NCBI RefSeq assembly: GCF_014635025.1
Contig: NZ_BMCE01000002.1
Span: 744,001 to 808,000 of the forward strand
From: Fictibacillus barbaricus
GTDB lineage: Bacteria > Bacillota > Bacilli > Bacillales > Fictibacillaceae
Length of the DNA: 64,000 bases
Direction: 5' to 3'
Every line of letters begins with the position of its first letter. Position 1 is the first letter of the stretch. The translations under genes were made by a program, and so were the position numbers. The notes beneath the pieces were generated by a model. That model was not told the origin of the DNA. It did no database searches and was given only the letters and a program-made list of their open reading frames with translations. Positions 20,057 through 27,063 of the stretch are shown here, piece after piece.

Positions 20057-20151
20057 CCTTTGGCAACCGGCTGCCATTGTATGTTCACCATACTTTAGGC
20101 CCATAGCTTTGCGTCCCAGTTTTTCAACTAGTTTGCCCTTAATAACAAAGG
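20057..20151 (-). promoter_or_regulatory. Cyclic di-GMP-I riboswitch (GEMM-I aptamer)
   Basis: The minus strand carries the near-invariant GEMM-I sequence in order: AGGGCAAAC, a stem CUAGUU/AACUGG closed by a GAAA tetraloop, GGGACGCAAAGC, GGCCTAAAG, a second stem GUAUG/CAUAC, and AUGGCAGCCGGUUGCC. CCTTTG and CAAAGG close the outer helix. The conserved bases that hold c-di-GMP in this family are present. It lies downstream of a strong promoter and upstream of a diguanylate cyclase, so the ligand probably controls synthesis of its own maker, though the terminator is unusually far away (about 180 bases). Confidence 0.95.
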
Positions 20152-20170
20152 TTTCTATTCATTTATAGAT

Positions 20171-20200
20171 AGTATATCCTATAAAGGTAAATTGTGCCAA
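20171..20200 (-). promoter_or_regulatory. Sigma-A promoter of the c-di-GMP riboswitch transcript
   Basis: On the minus strand TTGGCA and TATACT are separated by 18 bases. Transcription would begin just before the aptamer, leaving about 15 bases of leader. Confidence 0.75.
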
Positions 20201-20228
20201 TGATTTTTATAGGTATAAATAACTATTA

Positions 20229-20879
20229 TTATTTACCCTTATTTTTGGATAATTTTAACTTTCTGTAGTATCTATACCCGATCCTAACAAGATCTAAAAC
20301 AAAATAAGGAATTCGTATGGGTAAATGATAGAGTGTTTTTTTATAAAACTTAAAATACGCTTTCCTTAAATCCTTCCACTTACTGCATGTTTCCTTTTTA
20401 TAAAAATCAGACACGTCTACAATAATTCCTCTATTATTGGAAATCATCACATTCTTGCCATGTACATCACTTGGGGTTAAACCTTTTTTCCTTGCATAAT
20501 CCAATGCCTCATCAACGTCATAAATTACATCCTCAGGTATTTGAATCCCTTTATGTACACAGTCATAAAGGGTAATACCCTCGATTCGTTTTAAAATTAA
20601 AAAACGACTCTCCGTATAATAACAAACCGAATAGCCAGGATGACTTCCCAATCGCTCATAAACTTTCTTCTCATCGAGGAGGCCGTGTTCATCCCTGCCA
20701 TATATTTTAACGACATAAGAAGGATAATCAGGATGTATAAATACAGCCGCATAATTACCACAGCCGAGCATCTGCCAAGGGTGTGGAGTATTTACCGGGC
20801 AGACAGGGTCAAATGGACTTCGACTTTCAATCATGATTTCCTTGTTCAATTGTCTGGCAAGCTGAATAAAGTGTTCCAT
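20229..20879 (-). CDS. Small protein-kinase-like protein (YrzF type)
   Basis: This 216-residue protein keeps the core of a serine/threonine-kinase-like fold. A glycine-rich strand GCGNYAAVF and lysine in YVVKIYG are followed by a catalytic-loop variant DVHGKNVM (about residue 165) and a metal-binding DVSDF in place of DFG. Such short kinases are common in Bacillus (for example YrzF); their substrates are unknown. The ATG at 20879 is chosen because GAGGAG precedes it by a few bases; an in-frame GTG farther upstream (20972) lacks a clear site. The C-terminal 45 residues are basic and may contact membrane or nucleic acid. Confidence 0.75.
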   Translation of the reverse strand: MEHFIQLARQLNKEIMIESRSPFDPVCPVNTPHPWQMLGCGNYAAVFIHPDYPSYVVKIYGRDEHGLLDEKKVYERLGSHPGYSVCYYTESRFLILKRIEGITLYDCVHKGIQIPEDVIYDVDEALDYARKKGLTPSDVHGKNVMISNNRGIIVDVSDFYKKETCSKWKDLRKAYFKFYKKTLYHLPIRIPYFVLDLVRIGYRYYRKLKLSKNKGK

Positions 20880-20979
20880 ACGTCTCCTCAGTTTCACTTG
20901 TTCTCTTATCACTATATGTTTCTGCATTATGTTCATTGTATACAGTTGATGTAAAAAAGGAAACTTGAACACTTCTGTC

Positions 20980-21339
20980 TCAATCGGCTGCCACTTGAAG
21001 ATAAGACAACATTAAGCTTTCTGTTTTATTTCTTAAATGCACATTCGGAAATCTCATAATTTCCCTGTAACCGCGTATAAAGATCTCGTATTCAGTAATT
21101 TCATCGTCCCGCCGGCCATCCATCACCTTAATTCTTCTCTTTCGCAGTTCAACTCGAACATCATAGAGATCTTTGCTGATCTGGTTCATAATCTGTTCTA
21201 CTACCGCGATATATGGCTGTTTCAGCTTGAATGGAGAGCCGTTTATAATTCGCAAGTCCCGATTAAACACTGTGAGCAAGATCGGATACAAGACAAATTT
21301 TTCAATGAGGGAACGCTCTTCTTCGCTTCCGTACTGCAC
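20980..21339 (-). CDS. Small conserved protein, YhjD-like
   Basis: This 119-residue soluble protein has alternating basic and acidic segments (ELRKRRIKVMDGRRDDEITEYE). It resembles the uncharacterised YhjD family of Bacillus, whose role is unknown. It starts with GTG, and a run of six G stands 8 bases upstream as a strong ribosome site. It is the second of two small genes reading toward the kinase-like gene and is probably co-transcribed with the one before it (gap 16 bases). Confidence 0.65.
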   Translation of the reverse strand: MQYGSEEERSLIEKFVLYPILLTVFNRDLRIINGSPFKLKQPYIAVVEQIMNQISKDLYDVRVELRKRRIKVMDGRRDDEITEYEIFIRGYREIMRFPNVHLRNKTESLMLSYLQVAAD

Positions 21340-21355
21340 GACAATCCCCCCAATC

Positions 21356-21565
21356 TTAAGAAGGCAAAAAACGTAATTGTGCTGATAAAATATTTCTTAA
21401 ATGAAAAGTCCTGATCTGTTTTCGAACCGAACAATATCCAGTGATCAAGTTTCCGTCAAATGAGTATGGTATTACTAATCGATGGGAGATATCACCTTTT
21501 CCCGACAGATAAATCATCTCAACGGCAGCTCTTTCCTGGATGGATCTATTTAACAAGTTAGTCAT
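21356..21565 (-). CDS. Small WYL-like protein of unknown function
   Basis: This 69-residue protein contains a single beta-rich unit (MIYLSGKGDISHRLVIPY ... GYCSVRKQIRTFHL) that resembles the core of a WYL domain, a ligand- or nucleic-acid-binding SH3-like fold usually found inside larger regulators. No helix-turn-helix is present. GGAGG stands 7 bases before the ATG at 21565; the longer in-frame reading from 21601 would pass through that site. Function is unknown. Confidence 0.65.
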   Translation of the reverse strand: MTNLLNRSIQERAAVEMIYLSGKGDISHRLVIPYSFDGNLITGYCSVRKQIRTFHLRNILSAQLRFLPS

Positions 21566-21619
21566 GAAGCAACCTCCTTTTTTTCTATTATATGCGAACA
21601 AACGTTCTTTTTATACAAG

Positions 21620-21656
21620 AAAAAAATACCTGCCCTTTGCAAAGACAGATATTTTT
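21620..21656 (-). terminator. Terminator of the RsbR-type gene
   Basis: On the minus strand ATATCTGTCTTT pairs with AAAGGGCAGGTAT over a tiny loop and is followed by seven T, directly after the gene stop. Confidence 0.8.
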
Positions 21657-21662
21657 TGAGCT

Positions 21663-22493
21663 TTATTTGGTATGTTGCGCGATTCCCATTGCCTCGAGCT
21701 CCTGATATAGGTTGCCTGCGATCGAAAAACCTTCAAAACTGATTCCTAGAGATACAACGGTCTGCGCTAATTCTGGACGCATACCGCTTAATGTAACTTT
21801 TACACCTAACAGTTTAAGTGAATTAATAACCTTAAACAAGTTATGAGCTACCATCGTATCAATAACAGGGACTCCAGAGAGGTCGATAAAAAGATGTTCA
21901 ATCTGCAATTCGGTACATTTTTGAAGCGATGTTTCCATGATTAATTTAGACCGGTGTGTATCAATCGTTCCAACCAGCGGAAGAACAGCTACCGATCTTG
22001 TCAGCCTGACTACAGGGACTGAAAGCTCTTCAATAGCTTCACGTGCCAAGCCAAGTACACGGTTATTATTTTCCACGTAAGCCACGCTAAAAGAATGAAC
22101 AGTCTCATCTAATAAAGGATCTATAATAGATGCTGCTTTAAGTACTGTCTCCACTGAAAACTTTTCGTTATTGATTTCATTTCGGATAAAATCCCAGAGG
22201 ACAATCCGATAATATCGCGTGCTATTTAAAGCCATATCTAATGGAACTTCGTATTGCACTGCCAGCTGACCGTTCTTTTTTCCCCATGCAACAAATTGTT
22301 CTTCGCTGTCTTTAAGATCATTAAAGAGGGCTTCTCCAAAATAAGAGAATAGCTCACCTCGAAGTTCTAACAGCTGGTCTGTTAATACAGAAGGCTTTTC
22401 TCCATATTGTACTTTAACCTTATCAATGTTCTTTGCAAGATCATATTTATGATTAATAATCTTCATACCCAATTCCTGCAATTGGCCCTTCAT
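21663..22493 (-). CDS. RsbR-type stressosome protein with C-terminal STAS domain
   Basis: This 276-residue protein has a helical non-heme-globin-like N-terminal half and a STAS domain from about residue 160. The STAS half holds VGTIDTHRSK and IDLSGVPVIDTMVAHNL, which contain the two threonine positions phosphorylated by RsbT in B. subtilis RsbRA (by homology). Such paralogues build the cytoplasmic stressosome, which releases RsbT to activate the sigma-B pathway. No rsbS or rsbT gene is in the window, so this is an orphan paralogue. GGGGG stands about 11 bases before the ATG. A possible sigma-B promoter lies upstream. Confidence 0.9.
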   Translation of the reverse strand: MKGQLQELGMKIINHKYDLAKNIDKVKVQYGEKPSVLTDQLLELRGELFSYFGEALFNDLKDSEEQFVAWGKKNGQLAVQYEVPLDMALNSTRYYRIVLWDFIRNEINNEKFSVETVLKAASIIDPLLDETVHSFSVAYVENNNRVLGLAREAIEELSVPVVRLTRSVAVLPLVGTIDTHRSKLIMETSLQKCTELQIEHLFIDLSGVPVIDTMVAHNLFKVINSLKLLGVKVTLSGMRPELAQTVVSLGISFEGFSIAGNLYQELEAMGIAQHTK

Positions 22494-22546
22494 TCTATCT
22501 ATATCCCCCTATATAAACAAAAAATAATTGCATACCTCCTACTTAT

Positions 22547-22572
22547 ATACCATTATTAGGTGTTAGTGAAAC
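22547..22572 (-). promoter_or_regulatory. Possible sigma-B promoter of the RsbR-type gene
   Basis: On the minus strand GTTTCA and TGGTAT are separated by 14 bases, close to the sigma-B consensus GTTTAA-N12-15-GGGTAT. Transcription would begin about 45 bases before the start codon. Self-induction of a stressosome paralogue by sigma-B would make sense. Confidence 0.4.
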
Positions 22573-22625
22573 CTATTTTGATAAAAAAATGTCGGATATT
22601 GTTGATAACATAGGAAGGTTCAACA

Positions 22626-22988
22626 ATGAAAATTTGGATGGGTTTTATATTTGGTCTTTTCGTCATGTCTCACTGGTCAATTAAAGCCTTTGCATGGGAA
22701 CTAAAAGCTGTATCAGCAGGCGAAAGAATCGGAGCTGTTTTTATAGGAATCCTTATCCTCTTCATTCTGCTTCTCTTTATTTCCAAACGCTACAATTCAT
22801 CATTTTTTCACGGTTTCTTAGCAGCGATCGGCTTGTTTCTAACGGTTGACAACATCTTATTTCATTGGGTGTTTCAGTTACATCGCGTTACTAGCGGACC
22901 CGAGGCAAACATACTTGAGCCTATGTTTGTATTCATCGGAATCATTCTCGTCTATTACACATGGAAAAAAGAGAAAGCAGGCTTTTAA
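22626..22988 (+). CDS. Four-helix membrane protein, DUF2243-like
   Basis: This 120-residue protein has about four hydrophobic helices. The stretch VDNILFHWVFQLHR followed by EPMFVFIGIILVYY resembles the conserved His-rich helix of DUF2243 membrane proteins; its histidines could bind metal or heme, but that is inference. AGGAAGG stands about 8 bases before the ATG. It is divergent from the RsbR-type gene and its last four bases overlap the convergent amidase gene. Confidence 0.6.
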   Translation: MKIWMGFIFGLFVMSHWSIKAFAWELKAVSAGERIGAVFIGILILFILLLFISKRYNSSFFHGFLAAIGLFLTVDNILFHWVFQLHRVTSGPEANILEPMFVFIGIILVYYTWKKEKAGF

Positions 22989-23641
22989 AGGTGTTCGATA
23001 TAAACAGAAAATCCCGCTTCTTTGGCTTTCAACGCGAGATTTTCTGCATTCTTTCTTGATGAGAAAGCACCAATCTGTACTTTATATAGCTTCTCTGAAG
23101 CTAAAACAACTTCTTTAAACTCCTCTTGATTGACTATGCGTTTTTTTAGTTCATATTTCACATCTTCTAAAAAGAAAGGAAACGTTTTACCATACTGGTG
23201 AAAACTGTTTAATGGATCTGTTCTTCGCTTTGGATCCAGTTGGAAATGACCTTTTATCCGCATTTCAGGATCCCATTGATACGTATCACAAAGATAAGCA
23301 AAGAACCAAACATACCTGCTATATGCTTCTTTAAAATTGATGGAAGGTCCATAGCACAATTCAACACCGATCCCCCACTCGTTTGCATCAGATACATCAG
23401 AACGAACGTGCCACGCTTTTTCACTTAATGGTATTATCACAAGAATATGTTTGTCATCAATAAATACATGCGCAGATGCCCTAAGATCTTTGCTGTTAAA
23501 ATAATGATAATTTTGCAATGCTGTTGAGTTTGGGTTTCCGGTATCATGTGCTACAGCATACTTGGGGGTTCGGTTTCCACCTGGACGCTGTATAAGCTTT
23601 TTATTAATAAATTGATTGGTTATGTGATATTTTCCCTCCAT
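22985..23641 (-). CDS. N-acetylmuramoyl-L-alanine amidase with C-terminal SPOR domain
   Basis: This 218-residue protein has an Amidase_2 (PGRP-like) domain in residues 20-150 with zinc-ligand motifs AVAHDTGN and the later KGHFQLDPKRRTDP, and a C-terminal SPOR peptidoglycan-binding repeat (YKVQIGAFSSRKNAENL). It cuts the bond between MurNAc and the stem peptide. No signal peptide is visible, as in XlyA-type phage and mother-cell amidases. No phage genes surround it, so a role in sporulation or lysis is open. Confidence 0.85.
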   Translation of the reverse strand: MEGKYHITNQFINKKLIQRPGGNRTPKYAVAHDTGNPNSTALQNYHYFNSKDLRASAHVFIDDKHILVIIPLSEKAWHVRSDVSDANEWGIGVELCYGPSINFKEAYSRYVWFFAYLCDTYQWDPEMRIKGHFQLDPKRRTDPLNSFHQYGKTFPFFLEDVKYELKKRIVNQEEFKEVVLASEKLYKVQIGAFSSRKNAENLALKAKEAGFSVYIEHL

Positions 23642-23689
23642 AAATACACCTCCAGAATTTTACCTGTCCTCTAAAAGTGTTTATAAAAA

Positions 23690-23720
23690 CAAAAAAAGAG
23701 CCATTAAAGGCTCATTTTTT
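23690..23720 (-). terminator. Terminator after the 35-residue membrane peptide gene
   Basis: On the minus strand GAGCC and GGCTC form a stem with a six-base loop followed by seven T. It starts at the stop codon of the small gene. Confidence 0.8.
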
Positions 23721-23826
23721 ACATTCCACCAGGTTGTGATTGTGTTGTTATCGCCCAAACCCAATAAGCGATTCCTATTAAGAATCCTAAACCTAATAGG
23801 ACAAAAAACAAAGTTGAATTTTTCAT
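23719..23826 (-). CDS. Single-helix membrane peptide, 35 residues
   Basis: ATG at 23826 is preceded by AAGGGG at 9 bases and followed by 35 sense codons and TAA, then directly by a good terminator. The peptide starts MKNSTLFF, continues with a glycine-rich transmembrane helix of about 20 residues ending in YWVWA, and closes with a short polar tail. The complete unit of ribosome site, open frame and terminator supports a real gene. Function is unknown. Short membrane peptides like this often attach to larger membrane complexes or act in stress. Confidence 0.7.
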   Translation of the reverse strand: MKNSTLFFVLLGLGFLIGIAYWVWAITTQSQPGGM

Positions 23827-23941
23827 TACATGTTTCCCCTTAAACCTTTTACTTTCTTTCTTATTAAATATAAATTATCATATACTAATAGAAGAAACAA
23901 AAAGCAAGGGTGTTAACAAGGAAAATAAAGAACATTCTCCG

Positions 23942-24355
23942 TTGAGAAATGAATTAGAACGCAAACTTGAAATGAGTTTACGCAGACTTTTTCGCACGCT
24001 GCGAAAAGGTCTTAACGAGGTGTACGCAGATTATATCCCAAGCAACGAATTTGCTGTTCTGCAGACGCTTTTTATACAGAGCCCTTTAATGGCTTCTGAA
24101 ATTGCTAATGAATTAAAGGTATCATCAAGCCATATTACCGCAGTTACAGACCGGCTTGTTGGCAAGAAATATATTCAGCGGGTCAGATCTGATTCAGACC
24201 GCAGAATCGTTTACCTGGAGATTACAGAAGACGGAAAAGAAATTGCAAGCAGAATGGAAAAAATCAAAAACGAGTATCTTGAAAAAAAGTTTGCCAACTT
24301 GACAGATGATGACATGGAGCAAATGATAGCTTCTTCAACAAAACTGCTGGATTAA
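23942..24355 (+). CDS. MarR-family transcription regulator
   Basis: This 137-residue winged-helix protein has the recognition region SEIANELKVSSSHITAVTDRLVGK (shown in parts: ANELKVSSSHITAV) and the wing RVRSDSDRRIVYLEIT. It lies 70 bases before a multidrug exporter gene on the same strand and most likely represses it. The start is uncertain: TTG at 23942 has only a distant AAGGA, and the next ATG is at 23972 with no site. A hairpin overlaps its stop codon. Confidence 0.85.
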   Translation: MRNELERKLEMSLRRLFRTLRKGLNEVYADYIPSNEFAVLQTLFIQSPLMASEIANELKVSSSHITAVTDRLVGKKYIQRVRSDSDRRIVYLEITEDGKEIASRMEKIKNEYLEKKFANLTDDDMEQMIASSTKLLD

Positions 24356-24375
24356 TCGAAGCAGTTTTGCTTTTT
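24339..24375 (+). terminator. Hairpin over the marR stop codon, terminator-like
   Basis: A perfect 10-bp stem CAAAACTGCT / AGCAGTTTTG with an 11-base loop is followed by CTTTTTG. The left arm lies in the last codons of the regulator. It would reduce read-through into the exporter gene 50 bases downstream. Confidence 0.6.
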
Positions 24376-24425
24376 GCAGATACTTCACTTTATGAATTAT
24401 TTACTACATGAATAGGAGGAAGATG

Positions 24426-26042
24426 ATGGAACATTTAGAAATGCGGCGGAAAGTGATAATTATGCTTTCCATTATGGCAGCAATGCTTTTTGCGGCCTTA
24501 AACCAAACGATTGTAGGGACTTCATTGCCAAAGATAATCGCAGATCTTGGCGGTATAGAATATTACAGCTGGGTTTTTACCATTTTTATGTTAGCTTCCA
24601 GCATCACAGCTATCTTAGTCGGAAAATTATCAGACATTTACGGTAGAAAACCATTTATTCTTCTAGGTATTGGTGTTTTTTCTCTAGGATCATTACTGTG
24701 TGGTGTTTCCGGAAGCATTCTTGAACTGATTTTGTATCGAGGCATACAAGGTTTTGGCGGAGGAATGATCATGTCAACAGCATTTACAGCCGTTGGTGAT
24801 CTATTCCCTCCTCGTGAACGAGGAAAGTGGCAAGGAATCATGAGCAGTGTGTTCGGCTTGGCCAGTGTGTTCGGACCAACATTAGGTGGATACATCGTTG
24901 ACCATTTTCACTGGCATTGGGTATTCTGGATTTTCCTTCCGTTTGGTTTAGTTGCATTTGCAGCTATCTACTTTTTATTTCCGTCTGTCCAAAGAAAAGA
25001 GAAGGAATCTATTGATTACACCGGATCTCTCTTACTAACACTAACAATGGTACCACTCTTGCTTTCGTTCACATGGGCAGGCAATCAATTTGACTGGGTA
25101 TCTCCTGAGATCATTGGGCTATTCGCTGTAACAATTGTAGCTTTCATTTTCTTTATCCGTACAGAAAATCATGTCTCCAGTCCGGTATTGCCTCTCGATA
25201 TGTTTAAAAACAAAGTGTTTACTGTTTCTAATATCATCGGTTTCTTTTTAGGAGCTGGTATGTTTGGGTCTATCATGTATATGCCATTTTTTATTCAAGG
25301 TGTAATGGGCACTTCCGCAACTAAATCAGGATTTGTAATGATGCCTTTAACACTTGCCATGGTTGCTGGGAGTACAATAAGCGGTCAGATTGTAACAAAG
25401 ACTGGGAGCTACAAAAAGCTGGCAATGCTTGGCCTTCTTATCATGGTAAGCGGTATGACGAGCATGCACTTCATGGATACAGAAACAACGAATACAACTG
25501 CGATCGTTAATATGATGTTAGTTGGTTCAGGACTTGGAATCGCTTTTCCCATCTTTACACTTACCGTCCAAAATGCGGTTGAACATAAGTACTTAGGTGT
25601 AGCTACTTCATCTGTTCAATTGTTCAGACAATTGGGGGGAACAATCGGTGTTTCCATTATGGGAAGTGTTATGAATAACTCCCTGGCAGACCATTTTAAT
25701 GAGAATTCTCAAAAGTTGATAGCTTCGACTCCAAATGTTACACCTCAGATGGGTGAACAGATTAAAGAACTGGCAAATCCACAGGTTTTATTGAATCAGG
25801 GGGCTGTTCTAGAGAAATTTCGTGCATTGCCACCTGAATCACTCGGCTTTATTAAACAAGTTCTAGGAATTTTGCGTGAATCACTAAGCTATGCCTTAAA
25901 CGGTGTTTTCTTAACAGGAGCAATCGTGATTGGTTCTGCCTTTTTACTAACCCTATTCTTCTTAAAAGAAATACCGCTTAGAACCTCTAACGAAGATAAG
26001 TCAGAAACAAAAGAACAAACTGCTGAGCGAAAGCTCGGGTAA
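24426..26042 (+). CDS. MFS drug exporter, DHA2 (14-helix, EmrB/QacA) family
   Basis: This 538-residue protein has about 14 hydrophobic helices. DHA2 marks are LNQTIVGTSLPKIIADLGG in helix 1, GKLSDIYGRKP between helices 2 and 3, and the motif C region GPTLGGYIVD. It is expected to pump lipophilic drugs out in exchange for protons. The ATG at 24426 is chosen because AGGAGG stands 6 bases before it; ATGs at 24408 and 24423 are misplaced. It follows a MarR regulator, the usual local control. Confidence 0.9.
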   Translation: MEHLEMRRKVIIMLSIMAAMLFAALNQTIVGTSLPKIIADLGGIEYYSWVFTIFMLASSITAILVGKLSDIYGRKPFILLGIGVFSLGSLLCGVSGSILELILYRGIQGFGGGMIMSTAFTAVGDLFPPRERGKWQGIMSSVFGLASVFGPTLGGYIVDHFHWHWVFWIFLPFGLVAFAAIYFLFPSVQRKEKESIDYTGSLLLTLTMVPLLLSFTWAGNQFDWVSPEIIGLFAVTIVAFIFFIRTENHVSSPVLPLDMFKNKVFTVSNIIGFFLGAGMFGSIMYMPFFIQGVMGTSATKSGFVMMPLTLAMVAGSTISGQIVTKTGSYKKLAMLGLLIMVSGMTSMHFMDTETTNTTAIVNMMLVGSGLGIAFPIFTLTVQNAVEHKYLGVATSSVQLFRQLGGTIGVSIMGSVMNNSLADHFNENSQKLIASTPNVTPQMGEQIKELANPQVLLNQGAVLEKFRALPPESLGFIKQVLGILRESLSYALNGVFLTGAIVIGSAFLLTLFFLKEIPLRTSNEDKSETKEQTAERKLG

Positions 26043-26052
26043 TGATAAAGAA

Positions 26053-26091
26053 AGAAGACGGCAAGGGAGAACCCCAGCCGTCTTTTTATTT
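26053..26091. terminator. Bidirectional terminator between exporter and GNAT gene
   Basis: GAAGACGGC pairs with GCCGTCTT over a loop of about 14 bases, with T5ATTTT on the plus side and an A-rich flank that gives T-rich sequence on the other strand. Confidence 0.75.
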
Positions 26092-26913
26092 TACAAGTGT
26101 TGCCGATTGTTCTGGAGATGATTTATGAAGCGCGTAATTCATGCTCCAAAGACCTATATCTTTAAATCCAAGCCGTTTATAAATAGATCCTGCTTTTGGA
26201 TTATCATAGAAAAGGCAAAGTGCTTTTCCCTCAGCCAGTATATCGTGGCATAGTGCTTCCATACAGAGAGAGGCAAGTCCCTGATTTCTTTTTTCAGGAT
26301 GTGAACAAACGCCAACGATCATAGCTGACAACGAATTCTCAGCAGTTGAAGAGGCACAGGATATTACCATGTCTTTGTCTTTTATAAAATAGGTGCGGCC
26401 AGTCTTGGTTGTCAGGGCCTGCTCCAGGCTTTTCCGTGCTGTTGGACCGATACAGAATTCTTTTATTAAATACTTTAGTTCCATAATACTTTCCACATCT
26501 GAAAGCTCAGCTTGCTTGATGATCTCTCGATTGAAATTCTTGTTAAGGGAATAAGCATCTTTTAGTTCAGCAAAATACGTTTCTTTCGTTCTCTCAAAAG
26601 TTATGTACGGACGGAACTGTTCTGTGATTTCTTTTTTGCCGGAGAGCATTTCATAGTGAACATCTAAATTAATGATTTCCGAAAAAGCCTTCGCGTTAAT
26701 CGTTGACTTGGCATAAGGCAGATAGTTGCCCATGTAGCGGAGAAGAATACCTGAGATGGTTCCTGTTTCATCAACCTCGGCCCAGATTTCCTGAAAATCT
26801 GTATCGTAGCCAAAGTTTTCAATATCAGCAATTATAAATAGATTTAGAGCGGGTTCATCACTTAAATAGTCCATCACTTTGTCATGCCATGATTGATCGA
26901 TTTTTATAATCAT
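26086..26913 (-). CDS. GNAT-family N-acetyltransferase
   Basis: This 275-residue protein has a diverged N-terminal half and a C-terminal GNAT fold. The acetyl-CoA-binding motif A is seen as VGVCSHPEKRNQGLAS (about residues 205-220), and motif B as LFYDNPKAGSIYKRLGF. Substrate is unknown. The two-part layout is like B. subtilis proteins with a GNAT domain fused to a degenerate copy. It stands alone, convergent with the exporter. Confidence 0.85.
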   Translation of the reverse strand: MIIKIDQSWHDKVMDYLSDEPALNLFIIADIENFGYDTDFQEIWAEVDETGTISGILLRYMGNYLPYAKSTINAKAFSEIINLDVHYEMLSGKKEITEQFRPYITFERTKETYFAELKDAYSLNKNFNREIIKQAELSDVESIMELKYLIKEFCIGPTARKSLEQALTTKTGRTYFIKDKDMVISCASSTAENSLSAMIVGVCSHPEKRNQGLASLCMEALCHDILAEGKALCLFYDNPKAGSIYKRLGFKDIGLWSMNYALHKSSPEQSATLVK

Positions 26914-27006
26914 CTGCTCTTCTCCCTCCTATGTTGTATCTATTTTAGCTGGTCGCTGGAAAATTGCAACAATTTTTTCTGCATCCATCATAGAACATCC
27001 GACAAT

Positions 27007-27060
27007 AAAAAACCGAAATTAGTCCAGCAGTAGGGTGCTGGTGACCAATCTCGGCAATGT
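27007..27060 (-). terminator. Terminator of mgtE
   Basis: On the minus strand CCGAGATTGGTC and CCAGCA pair with TGCTGG and ACTAATTTCGG in one long imperfect stem followed by TTTTTTA. Confidence 0.8.
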
Positions 27061-27063
27061 TTT

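Noticed and set aside
24638-24895. Minus-strand open frame within the DHA2 exporter gene
   Set aside because: No ribosome site, and its codon pattern mirrors the real gene on the other strand.
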